Assembly (NCBI RefSeq): GCF_038433205.1
Contig: NZ_JBCDNA010000003.1
Span: 248,001 to 312,000 of the forward strand
From: Lutimonas vermicola
GTDB taxonomy: Bacteria; Bacteroidota; Bacteroidia; Flavobacteriales; Flavobacteriaceae
Direction of reading: 5' to 3'
DNA: 64,000 nt
A program made the translations under genes and the position numbers. The notes beneath the pieces are model-generated. The model searched no databases, was not told where the DNA came from, and saw only the letters and a list, made by a program, of their open reading frames with translations. Each line of letters opens with the position of its first letter. Within the stretch, counting starts at the first letter, position 1. Below are positions 8,759 to 17,895 of this stretch, piece by piece.

Positions 8759-9247
8759 TTATGCTCCTTTTGATACAACAGGAATCCAAATCTCCTCAAT
8801 GGCCTCCGGATCGTCCGGCCTGTAGTTTTCGGGCAATAATTCAAAATGCTCCCTGTGATCAAGCTTATAACCTGAATTTGGAAACCATTGCCGGAAAATA
8901 TACTCAAATGTGATTTTAAATTGTTCTGGAGTTCCTTTGTGAAGAAAGACGGCGTAGAGTCCGCCCTGAAGCACATAAGGGAACAGGCCTTCAGGCAGGT
9001 TTTTAAGATCGCTTACTTCAACTGCTGCCCATTTTGTAAATTCTGTTGAGGCTTTAAAATTATCAGCATTTGATTTATTATCATATACCTGCATTGAAAT
9101 CAATTCCTGACTTTTTATATCAGTAATATGTTTGCGAAGGGGCATAAAAGTTCGCCAAAGTTGTTCAGTTGTGTTGTTAAGCATTGACATTCGTTGAGAA
9201 AGCCCGCAGAGTTTCTTTTCTTCAAGATGTATGATACCTTTAAACAT
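8759..9247 (-). CDS. GyrI-like/AraC effector-binding domain protein
   Basis: A 162-residue stand-alone effector-binding domain. It shows the two-repeat layout of the AraC_E_bind/GyrI fold: LCGLSQRMSMLNN near the start, then LPEGLFPYVLQGGLYAVFLHKG and EIWIPVV at the end. No DNA-binding domain is attached. Stand-alone members bind or hydrolyse small hydrophobic molecules, or inhibit gyrase in the E. coli case. The ligand is unknown. It precedes the SDR gene by about 100 bases on the same strand. Confidence 0.7.
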   Translation of the reverse strand: MFKGIIHLEEKKLCGLSQRMSMLNNTTEQLWRTFMPLRKHITDIKSQELISMQVYDNKSNADNFKASTEFTKWAAVEVSDLKNLPEGLFPYVLQGGLYAVFLHKGTPEQFKITFEYIFRQWFPNSGYKLDHREHFELLPENYRPDDPEAIEEIWIPVVSKGA

Positions 9248-9339
9248 ACCAAGGATATTTGTTAAAATTTTTCATCTCACCCATAGCGTAAATATAGTTG
9301 TATTGATCATACCAAAACAGATAGAAATAAATGAATCAT

Positions 9340-9957
9340 CTAGAAATCAAAGGTTTTAGACACATACAAATCATTATCAAACATTACCTGAGCATGGCCG
9401 CTTGGAGCATCATAAGGGGCCTTTGGAAGCACCGACGGATTTGAAGGATAGGTGCCCTGAGCAAAGGTCAGCTGTTTAAAGACACCTGCATCTTTTACCA
9501 GCAAAAGAGACCACCCGTTTACTTTTGAAGGTTCTACAAAGATAGGTGCCCGGGTGACCGTGAATTTCGTAATAATCGCTCCGTATTTATCCAAAAGCAA
9601 AAATGTACATCCCCCTGAGCCACAAAAATAGGGGCCGGATAAACGCACAAAAATCTCTTCATTACCATCGTCGTTAAGGTCGATTTTATAGAATTGAAAC
9701 TTTCTGTCAACGGGCTGTAAAAACGACAGATCGTCCTTTAAATAATCTTGCGTCAAAAAGGTTTTGATGTTTTGAGCCGTTTGTTCATCTGTGGATTGCG
9801 GAACAAATTTGGTTTTGATTTCTGACTCTTCACTTTTTAGGTGAATGCTGTCTTTCGCTGCAGCAGCCTCCGCTTCTTTCGTTGTATCAATACTTTTTTT
9901 ACAAGAGACAAACAAGAAGCTAAAGCAGATGAAATATGTCAAAATTTTGGTCATCAT
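9340..9957 (-). CDS. Lipoprotein with an acidic DxNDDG repeat-type loop
   Basis: I do not recognise a named family. From the Met at 9957 the N-terminus reads MMTKILTYFICFSFLFVSC, a lipoprotein signal with the lipid-modified Cys followed by KKS; a longer start at 9990 would push the signal inward and is less likely. An Ala/Glu/Lys-rich linker follows, then a domain with KIDLNDDGNEEIFVR, an EF-hand-like or FG-GAP-like calcium loop, and a CGSGGCTF Cys pair. It is predicted to be a periplasm-facing lipoprotein of unknown function. Confidence 0.65.
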   Translation of the reverse strand: MMTKILTYFICFSFLFVSCKKSIDTTKEAEAAAAKDSIHLKSEESEIKTKFVPQSTDEQTAQNIKTFLTQDYLKDDLSFLQPVDRKFQFYKIDLNDDGNEEIFVRLSGPYFCGSGGCTFLLLDKYGAIITKFTVTRAPIFVEPSKVNGWSLLLVKDAGVFKQLTFAQGTYPSNPSVLPKAPYDAPSGHAQVMFDNDLYVSKTFDF

Positions 9958-10015
9958 TGATCGTTGTGGTTTGGAAAACAGATTATACAAACAACATATT
10001 TAATGCTTAAAGATA

Positions 10016-10684
10016 TCAATTATTATCATTTTTTTCACCCAGATAATAGATCGCGAAATCTTCAAATGAAGCAAAAGTCTTATCGGCGCGAGCACAATCT
10101 CCAAAGCCATAAGACATAAATATAAAAGGAATCCCCGCTTTGCGACTTTGAATCATATCCGAATTTGTATCTCCAATATAAACCGGACTTCTTAAATTAT
10201 ACTTTTCGATAAGCCTGTTCATATTTTGGTATTTTGCCTTATAGTTTTGCCCGTGAGAGATTGAGTCAAGAATATAAGGATTGATTTTTGCAAATTTTAC
10301 AAAGTGATCAATGGTGTACTTTGGGCAATTACTTATGATAAACAGTTTATATTTTTCACTGAGCAAAGGAATGTATTTAAGCACTCCCTCATAGATCTTG
10401 CCTCCTTGTTGATCAATGAGGTCATACTGGATCTCAACGACTTTTTTATAACTCAGGGCCCGCTGGTCAGCCGTAAATTCAGGAAGTACCGCCTCAAGAA
10501 ATTTATGCTCTTCCAGACCCATTAAATGATCGAGGTCCGTCTTGCTGAGCAGTTTGTTCAATTTGATTTTTTTAAAATAGGTGTTCCAAGCCTGGGTATA
10601 GGTTTCCACGGCATCCCAAAGGGTACCATCCATGTCAAATAATAAGGCGTCCGTAGTCTTTATATCCGCTCTTTCAATTTTCAA
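10016..10684 (-). CDS. HAD-superfamily hydrolase (phosphoglycolate phosphatase-like)
   Basis: A 222-residue HAD phosphatase. Motif I is LLFDMDGTLWD with the nucleophilic and acid/base aspartates, motif II is IISNCPKY, the motif III lysine falls near YKAKYQN, and motif IV is YIGDTNSDM. The helical cap lies between residues about 20 and 90, as in the PGP-like subgroup. The substrate is not predictable; phosphoglycolate or a nucleotide are both possible. It follows lpxD by 15 bases and is probably co-transcribed with it. Confidence 0.8.
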   Translation of the reverse strand: MKIERADIKTTDALLFDMDGTLWDAVETYTQAWNTYFKKIKLNKLLSKTDLDHLMGLEEHKFLEAVLPEFTADQRALSYKKVVEIQYDLIDQQGGKIYEGVLKYIPLLSEKYKLFIISNCPKYTIDHFVKFAKINPYILDSISHGQNYKAKYQNMNRLIEKYNLRSPVYIGDTNSDMIQSRKAGIPFIFMSYGFGDCARADKTFASFEDFAIYYLGEKNDNN

Positions 10685-10699
10685 AACTAGAAATTTTAG

Positions 10700-11710
10700 T
10701 TATCTTTTTTTAGCCAACCTCCTTAAAACAGCCCATTGCCTTAAGGTTTCTTTAGCTTCAATGGCAGGATAGCCGAGGATGGTCATTCCATCAGGAATAT
10801 CATTCATTATCCCTGATCTGCCTCCTATAGTCACGCCATTTCCAACATTGATATGGTCTTTAATTGCTGCCTGGCCCGCCATAATTACGCCATCACCCAA
10901 AGTAACTGATCCTGAAATACCACAGAGGGCTGCAATCATGCATGCCCTTCCAATTTTACAATTATGGGCTATTTGTACTAAATTATCAATTTTAGTGCCG
11001 TCACCTATTGTGGTTGAACTGAATTTGCCCCTGTCAATACAACTCGAAGAACCAATTTCAACCTGATTACCTATGACTACATTTCCTATATGTGTTATTT
11101 TGACAATGCCTCTGCCATCAGGACCGGGCCTGAATCCAAAACCATCTGTGCCTATACTTACATTGGAATGCAGGATACATTCATGACCAATGATGCACCT
11201 CTCGCCAATAACGGTTCCTGATTTAACGACACTGTGGCTTCCTATTTCAACATGGTCAAGAATGGTCACGTTTGGATATACTATCGTATTTGAGCCAATT
11301 TTGACATGTGCACCTATATACGAATTGGCTCCTATGGAGACACCTGAATCGATCGACGCTGAAGTGTCAACCACAGCCGACGGATGGATGCCCTCCGCTA
11401 ATTTGATTGCTGCAGGAGTATATAAATCCAGTAATTCTGCCATCGCTAAATCAGCATTTTCAACTTCAATAAACGCCCTGTTTACCCCGGGGTCTTTAAG
11501 TTTCAGGGAACGATCCACAATGGCGGCTGAAGCCTTGGATTTCTGCCAAAGCGAGATATATTTTTTATGACCTATAAAGGTAATAGAGCTTGGTTTGGCT
11601 GATTCTATGTGTTCTGGTTCGGTGATTAACTGATCTGTGTAACCGATAAGATTTCCGTTTAGCAAATTGCAGAGCTCTTGAACAGGATACGATTTAACTA
11701 TATTTTCCAT
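10700..11710 (-). CDS. lpxD: UDP-3-O-acylglucosamine N-acyltransferase LpxD
   Basis: A 336-residue enzyme of lipid A synthesis that adds the second 3-hydroxyacyl chain to UDP-3-O-acylglucosamine in the cytoplasm. An N-terminal uridine-binding domain (about 1-100) is followed by a left-handed beta-helix of hexapeptide repeats (IGANSYIGAHVKIGSNTIV and many others). The catalytic His is in LVQIAHNCKIG, after GTDGFGFRPGPDG. A C-terminal helix (ETLRQWAVLRRLAKKR) closes the protein as in other LpxDs. Length is normal. No other lipid A gene is adjacent. Confidence 0.92.
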   Translation of the reverse strand: MENIVKSYPVQELCNLLNGNLIGYTDQLITEPEHIESAKPSSITFIGHKKYISLWQKSKASAAIVDRSLKLKDPGVNRAFIEVENADLAMAELLDLYTPAAIKLAEGIHPSAVVDTSASIDSGVSIGANSYIGAHVKIGSNTIVYPNVTILDHVEIGSHSVVKSGTVIGERCIIGHECILHSNVSIGTDGFGFRPGPDGRGIVKITHIGNVVIGNQVEIGSSSCIDRGKFSSTTIGDGTKIDNLVQIAHNCKIGRACMIAALCGISGSVTLGDGVIMAGQAAIKDHINVGNGVTIGGRSGIMNDIPDGMTILGYPAIEAKETLRQWAVLRRLAKKR

Positions 11711-11745
11711 AGATAAAAGATAAGAATTTATTTTCAGCCGATGAT

Positions 11746-12255
11746 TTAACCCAGCGACAATTCGTATAAATTATTAACCGAGTATTTGGTGATTTTCTCA
11801 CCGACTTTTTGAAAACCATAACTTTCATAATACTGACATAATCTCAGGTTAGAGGCGTTGCAATCCAAACGGAATTTTTTTATGTTCTCTTGTTTTAGCT
11901 GTTCAATAATTTTAAGCATTACTGCCTTTCCCACCCCCTTGCCTCCAAAAGATGGGAGCACGACCAGGGAATGAACATATCTCACATCATTTTCCAGGCC
12001 TTTTTCTTCCCAATACAAGGTGTCTGTTTCAAGGAGCCTGAACATTGCTATTTTATTTCCTGACAGGTCAAACACAAAGTAAAATTCATTATTTTCAAAA
12101 CCTTCCTGAACCCAGTCGATTTTATCTTTTGGCGGATTTTGCCAATAATCCCATTGATTAACTTTTTTTTCTTGCAGAGCCAAACTGGCTAGTTTAAAGA
12201 ATTTCAAAGCATCAGGCAGTTCAGAATGAGAGGCTTTTTTAAAAATAATATTCAT
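11746..12255 (-). CDS. GNAT-family N-acetyltransferase
   Basis: A 169-residue acetyltransferase. The acetyl-CoA loop is visible as VLPSFGGKGVGKAVMLKIIEQ (motif A, Q/RxxGxG/A type), followed by FRLDCNASNLRLCQYYESYGFQKVG, the usual motif B with the conserved YESYGF. The acceptor is unknown. It starts one base after the stop of the small TfoX-like gene, so the two are co-transcribed. Confidence 0.82.
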   Translation of the reverse strand: MNIIFKKASHSELPDALKFFKLASLALQEKKVNQWDYWQNPPKDKIDWVQEGFENNEFYFVFDLSGNKIAMFRLLETDTLYWEEKGLENDVRYVHSLVVLPSFGGKGVGKAVMLKIIEQLKQENIKKFRLDCNASNLRLCQYYESYGFQKVGEKITKYSVNNLYELSLG

Positions 12256-12256
12256 C

Positions 12257-12460
12257 TTATTTTTTTACGATCATTTCGTTGAATTCCAATGCTTTTCTTA
12301 CCCAAAAATCCATGTCAGTATCTTTGTCGATATCAATTCCTATACACATCTTTTCATTGACCATAAAAATAAGGCCACTCATCATTTTCTTTTCTATAAC
12401 AGGGCCTTTATGAATCAGTCTTTGCCTTACCCTGTCGGCTAAAAATTCACTGTATACCAT
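12257..12460 (-). CDS. TfoX N-terminal-domain protein with an internal deletion
   Basis: A 67-residue protein. The first 44 residues match the TfoX/Sxy N-terminal domain (DRVRQRL, EKKMMSGLIFMVNEKMCIGID), and the last 20 or so match its end (DMDFWVRKALEFNEM). The middle of the domain, which normally carries the VRVGPxxYEE and MDFTGRPMKGYV segments, is missing, and the frame is kept. So it looks like an in-frame deletion or a naturally short variant rather than a frameshifted gene. TfoX proteins are linked to competence regulation in gamma-proteobacteria; no such role should be assumed here. Confidence 0.65.
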   Translation of the reverse strand: MVYSEFLADRVRQRLIHKGPVIEKKMMSGLIFMVNEKMCIGIDIDKDTDMDFWVRKALEFNEMIVKK

Positions 12461-12519
12461 TTTTAAACTGTTTTTTGAGGGATTTTTAATCGATCACTAA
12501 TTTAATAATTTAAGTTATG

Positions 12520-13731
12520 CTATTGGCTAAGAGTACATTTTATGCCTTTACGGTCCATTTCAACTATACATTCATTGCACCTATTGCATAAACTTTTGTC
12601 AATACTACCATCCTTGATTTTTTTAAGGAATTCCGGGTCGTGAATAAGAGGACGGGCCATAGCGATAAAATTGAACCCTGAATTTAAAATTTGTGCGATT
12701 CCTTCGCGTGAATCCACTCCTCCCAGATATACCAGGTCCATTTTTACAGCCTGCCTGATCATGAGGGCCTTTTCAAGAAAAAAATTTGGGTGAAACGGGT
12801 ATTTTTTAATGATCAATGGGCCAAATACCATCATGGTTATTTTTTCTGCCCATGAAGAAGCGTTGTCTATCATTCCTTTTAAAGGAACTTCACCACGCAT
12901 GAGATAAAAAGGCGATTTGCTGGTAAATCCTCCGCTTAATACAAGAGCAGCACAACCAATAGCTTCAAGTTGTTTGGATACATGCGCACAATCTTCGATC
13001 GAGAACCCTCCTTTCAGGCCGTCATCCAGATTTAATTTAATAAGTACAGGAAATTCCGGTCCAACTGCGTCTATCACATTTTGTACTAATTCTAAAGGGA
13101 ATCGCAATCTATTGTTGATACTCCCCCCATACTTATCGGTTCTTTTATTAGTCAAAGGGCTTAAAAATTGGCTTAGTAAATAGCCATGACCCATATGAAT
13201 CTCCAAGGCGTCAAAACCAATCGATTTTAGAGAGAGCGCTGACCTCACAAAATCTTCTTTAACTTTTTCAAGATCATTTTGGCTCATGGCCTTTGCAAAC
13301 CCGAGACCCGAAAAGAACCCATAGGCGTTAAATAGATTACTTGGAGCAAGGAGTTTTTTGACTTTTTTGTTTTTCGAAAAATAACCGCAATGGGTTAATT
13401 GCATAGACACCTTTCCTCCCTGATCATGTACTTTCTCAGTCAACTTTTTTAAGGCTTTCAGACTTTCCGCATTGATGTGCATTTGATTTGCAAAGGTTTT
13501 GCCCTCTTTAGATACAGCACCATACGAAACGGTAGTTAAGCCAACACCATTTTTTGCCAGCTCAACATGATGTGTAATAAGCTTTTGATTGGGAACACCG
13601 TCATTGTCATACATGCCTTCATAGGTTGCAGACTTGATAAAACAGTTGTTGAGCTTTAGAGATGAAGTGCCTAATCTTTTATTGGTAAAGGCCCTTTCTA
13701 TTGTATTATTGATTGATGTCTTTTTGCTCAT
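12520..13731 (-). CDS. Old yellow enzyme-family NADH:flavin oxidoreductase
   Basis: A 403-residue FMN-binding TIM barrel. Family marks are SATYEGMYDNDGVPN near the start, QLTHCGYFS, the active-site DALEIHMGHGYLLSQFLSPLTNKRTDKYGGS and RPLIHDPEF. The C-terminus has CNRCNECIVEMDRKGIKC, a Cys cluster like that of 2,4-dienoyl-CoA-reductase relatives, but the extra NAD(P)-binding domains are absent. It probably reduces alpha,beta-unsaturated carbonyls with NAD(P)H. A weak promoter (TTG-N20-TACTTTAG) lies before it. It is transcribed alone. Confidence 0.85.
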   Translation of the reverse strand: MSKKTSINNTIERAFTNKRLGTSSLKLNNCFIKSATYEGMYDNDGVPNQKLITHHVELAKNGVGLTTVSYGAVSKEGKTFANQMHINAESLKALKKLTEKVHDQGGKVSMQLTHCGYFSKNKKVKKLLAPSNLFNAYGFFSGLGFAKAMSQNDLEKVKEDFVRSALSLKSIGFDALEIHMGHGYLLSQFLSPLTNKRTDKYGGSINNRLRFPLELVQNVIDAVGPEFPVLIKLNLDDGLKGGFSIEDCAHVSKQLEAIGCAALVLSGGFTSKSPFYLMRGEVPLKGMIDNASSWAEKITMMVFGPLIIKKYPFHPNFFLEKALMIRQAVKMDLVYLGGVDSREGIAQILNSGFNFIAMARPLIHDPEFLKKIKDGSIDKSLCNRCNECIVEMDRKGIKCTLSQ

Positions 13732-13791
13732 TGGCTTAATAGTGTGATGCTAAAGTAAAGGAAGCCTTAAAAACAATCAAGAAATTTGAAT

Positions 13792-15297
13792 TTATTTTAC
13801 GCCAAACAATCCTTCGTTCATCTGCTTTTCCATAGCATTCCTGTTTTCCTTAACCACAATTAAAATCTCCCCATTTTCTTCTGTCGCACTGAAGCCGCCC
13901 AAATTTAAATAATCAGCCAGGGGAATCCTTTTAACTCCTTTTACATAGGTTTCGAAGAATTCAGTTTGATCACTTCCGCTGGCCTTAGACATGAGAAATT
14001 GCAACTCTTCCAGGCTATATCCCATATCGGTTCCGCCGTATTTTTTGAACAATGTTCTCATCACATCATCAATACTCTTTTCATTGTCTGTCGAAGAACG
14101 GATAATCATATCCTGAGCAATACCTGTAAAAAACCCTCCACAATAGATCAGGCCCCAATGATCGTGTTTCTCCTCACCTTGTGTCATGGATAGTCGCCCA
14201 ACACCATCGTCATTGTGATAACGTTTATAAAAGAATTCATTTAGGACCTTCAGGAAAGCCTGTTCGTTTAAATAACCGATATGAAATAGTGACTTAAGGG
14301 TATAATAATTCGTAATACCTTCTTTAAACCACTCACAATCATCACCTTCAGGTGCAAAAGATTTGCCGTTCCAAAGATGAAAAAACTCATGTGCAAATAT
14401 AAACCTGCCAAGCAATTGCGACATCTCATCTCCATCTTTTTCCAAGAGGATACTGATATTGTTCCCGATGACCTCACCGTCAGTTATGGAGGAAGAATTC
14501 ATGATGACTATGGCCTTTTTAAAAGGATTATCAGGAGACGGGTTTGGCACGCCCCCCATAAGTTCAATATAATAATCCAGGACGTCTTCTGCCATATCCA
14601 TAAATGATTTTTTCTGTGCGAGGATTTCCTCACCGCCAAAAGCAAAAACCAACTCAAAATCACCGCGTTTGATGATAAATTCTTCATGAATTCCTGCAAA
14701 AAACATACTGTCTGATAATTCGGTTTTATTAAAAGTTATGTATTCAAGTCCATTGTTGTTCGATGGTTTCCAGGGTGTTGAAACCTTCCACTCGTTTGGA
14801 ATAATAAAATTCACTTTAATGTTTTCTTTTCTAGCATTGCTCATAACAAAAAGGCTTCGCCCGGTGTAAAAAACCCCCCAATCTCTTGCATATGCAGCTC
14901 CGTCAACACCACCACTCCATTTATAATTTTCATGATCCAGGTGTACTTCATATGTCAACCGTACCTTAGACCCGTTTGGACTGTGAATCTTCCATTGAGC
15001 TCCGGTTAAAGTATCAATCTCTATTCTACGTTCATCTAATGTTTTCGCTTCAAGATGGTGAATAAAAGCAGCCCACCTTGATGGAAACTGATTTGCCCCG
15101 GTGTCACTCATAAACAATAAACTGTCTTGAACTTCCAAAACACATTCTACAAAAGCAATTTTTGGACTGTCTTTGTCAATCTGTATTGTATAAGAGGCCG
15201 GGACGGGTCTATTTTGTGAGGTAGCTGTCAGGGAGCTAAAGAGATGAATAATTAAAAAACAACAAGGAATCTTTAAGAGGGCAACTGATTTGAACAT
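13792..15297 (-). CDS. M61-like secreted metallopeptidase
   Basis: A 501-residue protein with an N-terminal signal peptide (hydrophobic run ending near LTATSQN). A beta-rich N-terminal half is followed by FIFAHEFFHLWNGKSF, which holds the zinc-binding HExxH, and by CEWFKEGITNYYT, the downstream Glu ligand on the EG motif, as in the M1/M61 clan. HLWN is typical of the M61 glycyl-aminopeptidase family. The C-terminal PDZ domain of classical M61 enzymes is short or absent. It probably trims peptides in the periplasm or outside the cell. Confidence 0.78.
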   Translation of the reverse strand: MFKSVALLKIPCCFLIIHLFSSLTATSQNRPVPASYTIQIDKDSPKIAFVECVLEVQDSLLFMSDTGANQFPSRWAAFIHHLEAKTLDERRIEIDTLTGAQWKIHSPNGSKVRLTYEVHLDHENYKWSGGVDGAAYARDWGVFYTGRSLFVMSNARKENIKVNFIIPNEWKVSTPWKPSNNNGLEYITFNKTELSDSMFFAGIHEEFIIKRGDFELVFAFGGEEILAQKKSFMDMAEDVLDYYIELMGGVPNPSPDNPFKKAIVIMNSSSITDGEVIGNNISILLEKDGDEMSQLLGRFIFAHEFFHLWNGKSFAPEGDDCEWFKEGITNYYTLKSLFHIGYLNEQAFLKVLNEFFYKRYHNDDGVGRLSMTQGEEKHDHWGLIYCGGFFTGIAQDMIIRSSTDNEKSIDDVMRTLFKKYGGTDMGYSLEELQFLMSKASGSDQTEFFETYVKGVKRIPLADYLNLGGFSATEENGEILIVVKENRNAMEKQMNEGLFGVK

Positions 15298-15374
15298 TTG
15301 TATAATAATAAATTAGGTTACAGCCATTGGACGACTTATCACTATTATTAGTTACACAAATTAATTCATGAGAA

Positions 15375-16172
15375 TTATTCATTCATGTTCAAAGGCATGA
15401 TCCTCGGACTCCAGATTTCGTAGATTGGATCGCCTTTTGAACTCAGGCCGCTGTGATGCCATTCGTTTTCTTTGATTTCATAGTGAAAGGATAATGTTGC
15501 CCCAACACGATTCCTGTCTCTGGAAAAGAATTCTATATTTTCGGTATAGTTGCCATTTTGAGCGGTATAGGTGCCTCCGCCTGTTCCAAAAAATTTACCG
15601 GTCGCCGTATTATATGCGATCCATTGAAATCTGGACCCGGATAAAATTTTCATGGTTTTGCGATCTCCGGGTGCTCTTCTTGTAAGGGTACCATCTCGTT
15701 TTCTGCCTGTTATCAACCAGGCTCCTTTCAATTCACCGTTTTGACCATCATCGATTCTGGTCCATACCTTATCGCTGCCTTCAAATGTGATCGTATCGCC
15801 TTTGAGATCAAAAACAAGTTCTTTCACATTTCCTACTTTCGAACTGTCAGCCGAAGAGAATTCAAGGGTCAATGTAAACACATTTTTCTCCACGTTCCAG
15901 GAGCCACCAAATGTTCGTATGAATTCCCTGGTGTTTTCATTGTAAAATGATTCGGCCAGGTATCCGTCCATAACAATGGTGGTAATGGTTATTTTTTCAC
16001 CTTTTTCATTGATTTCATAACTGGTCCATGCTCCCTGTAAATCCGTTGAAACATCAGGTCCGTTATCCGGAATTTTGACTTCCGATACAATGTTGTGTGA
16101 AGGAATATGCACCCCGTCTTTTACTATCAAAAAATTCAGTAGAAAGAAAGGTAAGTAAATTAAATTTTTCAT
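15375..16172 (-). CDS. Secreted protein with two lipocalin-like repeat domains
   Basis: I do not recognise a named family. The 265-residue protein has a signal peptide and two similar halves: LQGAWTSYEINEKGE to KVWTRIDDG (about 45-147) and LKGAWLITGRKRDG to IYEIWSPR (about 153-258). Each half begins with L-(Q/K)-GAW and ends with a beta strand containing W, and each contains an FGG/GTGG turn followed by a strand pair. This suggests an internal duplication of a small beta-barrel, lipocalin-like domain. Function unknown. It follows the M61-like gene's neighbourhood on the same strand but is probably separate. Confidence 0.6.
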   Translation of the reverse strand: MKNLIYLPFFLLNFLIVKDGVHIPSHNIVSEVKIPDNGPDVSTDLQGAWTSYEINEKGEKITITTIVMDGYLAESFYNENTREFIRTFGGSWNVEKNVFTLTLEFSSADSSKVGNVKELVFDLKGDTITFEGSDKVWTRIDDGQNGELKGAWLITGRKRDGTLTRRAPGDRKTMKILSGSRFQWIAYNTATGKFFGTGGGTYTAQNGNYTENIEFFSRDRNRVGATLSFHYEIKENEWHHSGLSSKGDPIYEIWSPRIMPLNMNE

Positions 16173-16222
16173 TAGTTGATGAATTAGGATAATTCGGTGA
16201 TCTCAAAACAGCTTTTGTAAAT

Positions 16223-17401
16223 TTATGTAAAAGCCGGAATACCTGTGATATCCATTCCTGTAATAAGCAAATGGATGTCATGTGTACCTTCATAAGTGAT
16301 CACAGATTCCAAATTCATCATATGTCTCATAATCGAATAATCGCCTGTGATTCCCATGGCTCCTAAAACCTGACGAGCTTCACGGGCTATGTTCAATGCC
16401 ATGGCGACATTATTTCTCTTAGCCATTGAAATCTGTGCAGAAGTGGCTCTGTTTTCATTTCGAAGCACACCCAGTCTCCAGGTAAGTAACTGGGCCTTGG
16501 TAATTTCGGTAATCATTTCGGCCAGCTTTTTCTGTTGTAACTGAAAACCGGCTATTGGTTTCCCGAATTGAGTTCTTTCTTTGGCATATCGAAGAGCGGT
16601 ATCATAACAATCCATCGCAGCCCCTATAACTCCCCATGCAATACCATATCTTGCAGAATCAAGGCAACCCAGAGGCGCACCCAATCCGCTTTTATTGGGT
16701 AAAAGATTTTCCTTTGGAACCTTGACATTGTCGAAGATCAATTCTCCTGTGGCAGAGGCTCTTAAAGACCATTTATGGTGTGTCTCAGGAGTTGTAAACC
16801 CTTTCATTCCTCTTTCTACAATCAAGCCGTGTATCCTTCCATCCTCGTTCTTCGCCCAAACTATCGCAATATCTGCAAAAGGTGAATTGGAGATCCATAA
16901 TTTCGCTCCATTCAGTAAGTAATGGTCTCCCATATCTTTGTATTTTGTCTCCATTCCTCCAGGGTTTGACCCGTGGTTGGGTTCTGTAAGGCCAAAACAG
17001 CCTATCATTTCACCAGATGCCAGTTTCGGGAGAAATTTGGATTTCTGAGCTTCATCCCCATATTTCCAAATGGGATACATCACCAGGGATGATTGAACAG
17101 AAGCAGTTGATCGAATACCGGAATCTCCCCTTTCAATCTCCTGCATGATGAGTCCGTATGATATTTGATCTAATCCGGCACCCCCATACTCCTCTGGAAT
17201 ATAAGGACCAAAAGCGCCGATTTCAGCTAAGCCGCTTAACAAATGATTTGGGAATTTTGCCTCCTGAGCGGCATCTTCAATGATTGGAGAAACTTCTCTT
17301 TTTACCCAATCCCTGCAAGCATCCCTAACCAGTTTGTGCTCTTCAGTTAACAGGTCATCAAGAAGAAAGTAATCAGGGGCTTGAAATAGATCTGCAGACA
17401 T
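16223..17401 (-). CDS. Glutaryl-CoA dehydrogenase-type acyl-CoA dehydrogenase
   Basis: A 392-residue FAD enzyme. It carries RSTASVQSSLVMYPI (with the GCDH-type Arg and Ser residues), CFGLTEPNHGSNPGGM, and the catalytic Glu371 in VITYEGTHDIH. These are hallmarks of glutaryl-CoA dehydrogenase, which converts glutaryl-CoA to crotonyl-CoA and CO2 in lysine and tryptophan breakdown. It works in the cytoplasm and passes electrons to ETF. Start choice is supported by a consensus promoter just upstream (17427-17458). Confidence 0.9.
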   Translation of the reverse strand: MSADLFQAPDYFLLDDLLTEEHKLVRDACRDWVKREVSPIIEDAAQEAKFPNHLLSGLAEIGAFGPYIPEEYGGAGLDQISYGLIMQEIERGDSGIRSTASVQSSLVMYPIWKYGDEAQKSKFLPKLASGEMIGCFGLTEPNHGSNPGGMETKYKDMGDHYLLNGAKLWISNSPFADIAIVWAKNEDGRIHGLIVERGMKGFTTPETHHKWSLRASATGELIFDNVKVPKENLLPNKSGLGAPLGCLDSARYGIAWGVIGAAMDCYDTALRYAKERTQFGKPIAGFQLQQKKLAEMITEITKAQLLTWRLGVLRNENRATSAQISMAKRNNVAMALNIAREARQVLGAMGITGDYSIMRHMMNLESVITYEGTHDIHLLITGMDITGIPAFT

Positions 17402-17426
17402 ATGTTTTATTATTTTGTTATTAAAG

Positions 17427-17458
17427 CAAAGTTACAATTATTGGGTTGATAAAAACAA
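17427..17458 (-). promoter_or_regulatory. Promoter of the glutaryl-CoA dehydrogenase gene
   Basis: On the minus strand TTG (17456-17458), 21 bases, then TAACTTTG (17427-17434), an exact TAnnTTTG element. The gene's ATG is about 26 bases downstream. Confidence 0.6.
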
Positions 17459-17508
17459 GGCACATAAACTTTAAAATACATAAAAAATAAATGTTTAACT
17501 TTGTCTGG

Positions 17509-17895
17509 ATGCGCAATACTTTTGGAAAGCAGGAAAAGCTTAAAAAGAAAAACCTAATAGCAGAATTATTTGCTTCAGGCAAGTCCACTTCAGTATTCCC
17601 TTTAAAAATGATCTACCTGGAATATGATCATGACTCCCCATGTAAGATACAAGCCGGAGTATCAGTATCTAAAAGAAATTTTAAGAAAGCAGTTGAAAGA
17701 AATCGAATTAAAAGGCTGATGCGTGAATCTTACAGAAAAAATAAATATTTGATTTACAATAATGAGGATACTAAAAAGCATATTATTATGTTTATATATC
17801 AAGCGAAAAGCGAAGTAACATATAAACAAATGGAAGTTAAAATGAATCAATTGCTTCAAAAATTTCTCCAAAGGCAAAAATCTCAGGCGGTATGA
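17509..17895 (+). CDS. rnpA: Ribonuclease P protein component RnpA
   Basis: The protein partner of the RNase P ribozyme, which matures the 5' ends of tRNAs. The RnpA signature KRNFKKAVERNRIKRLMRESYR is present at residues about 57-78 after an N-terminal FGKQEKLKKKN. I chose the ATG at 17509 (128 residues) over the ATG at 17491, because an exact TAACTTTG -7 element (17496-17503) lies between them, so the longer form would begin upstream of its own transcript. This would leave an almost leaderless mRNA. The stop overlaps the start of the protease gene by four bases (ATGA). Confidence 0.92.
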   Translation: MRNTFGKQEKLKKKNLIAELFASGKSTSVFPLKMIYLEYDHDSPCKIQAGVSVSKRNFKKAVERNRIKRLMRESYRKNKYLIYNNEDTKKHIIMFIYQAKSEVTYKQMEVKMNQLLQKFLQRQKSQAV

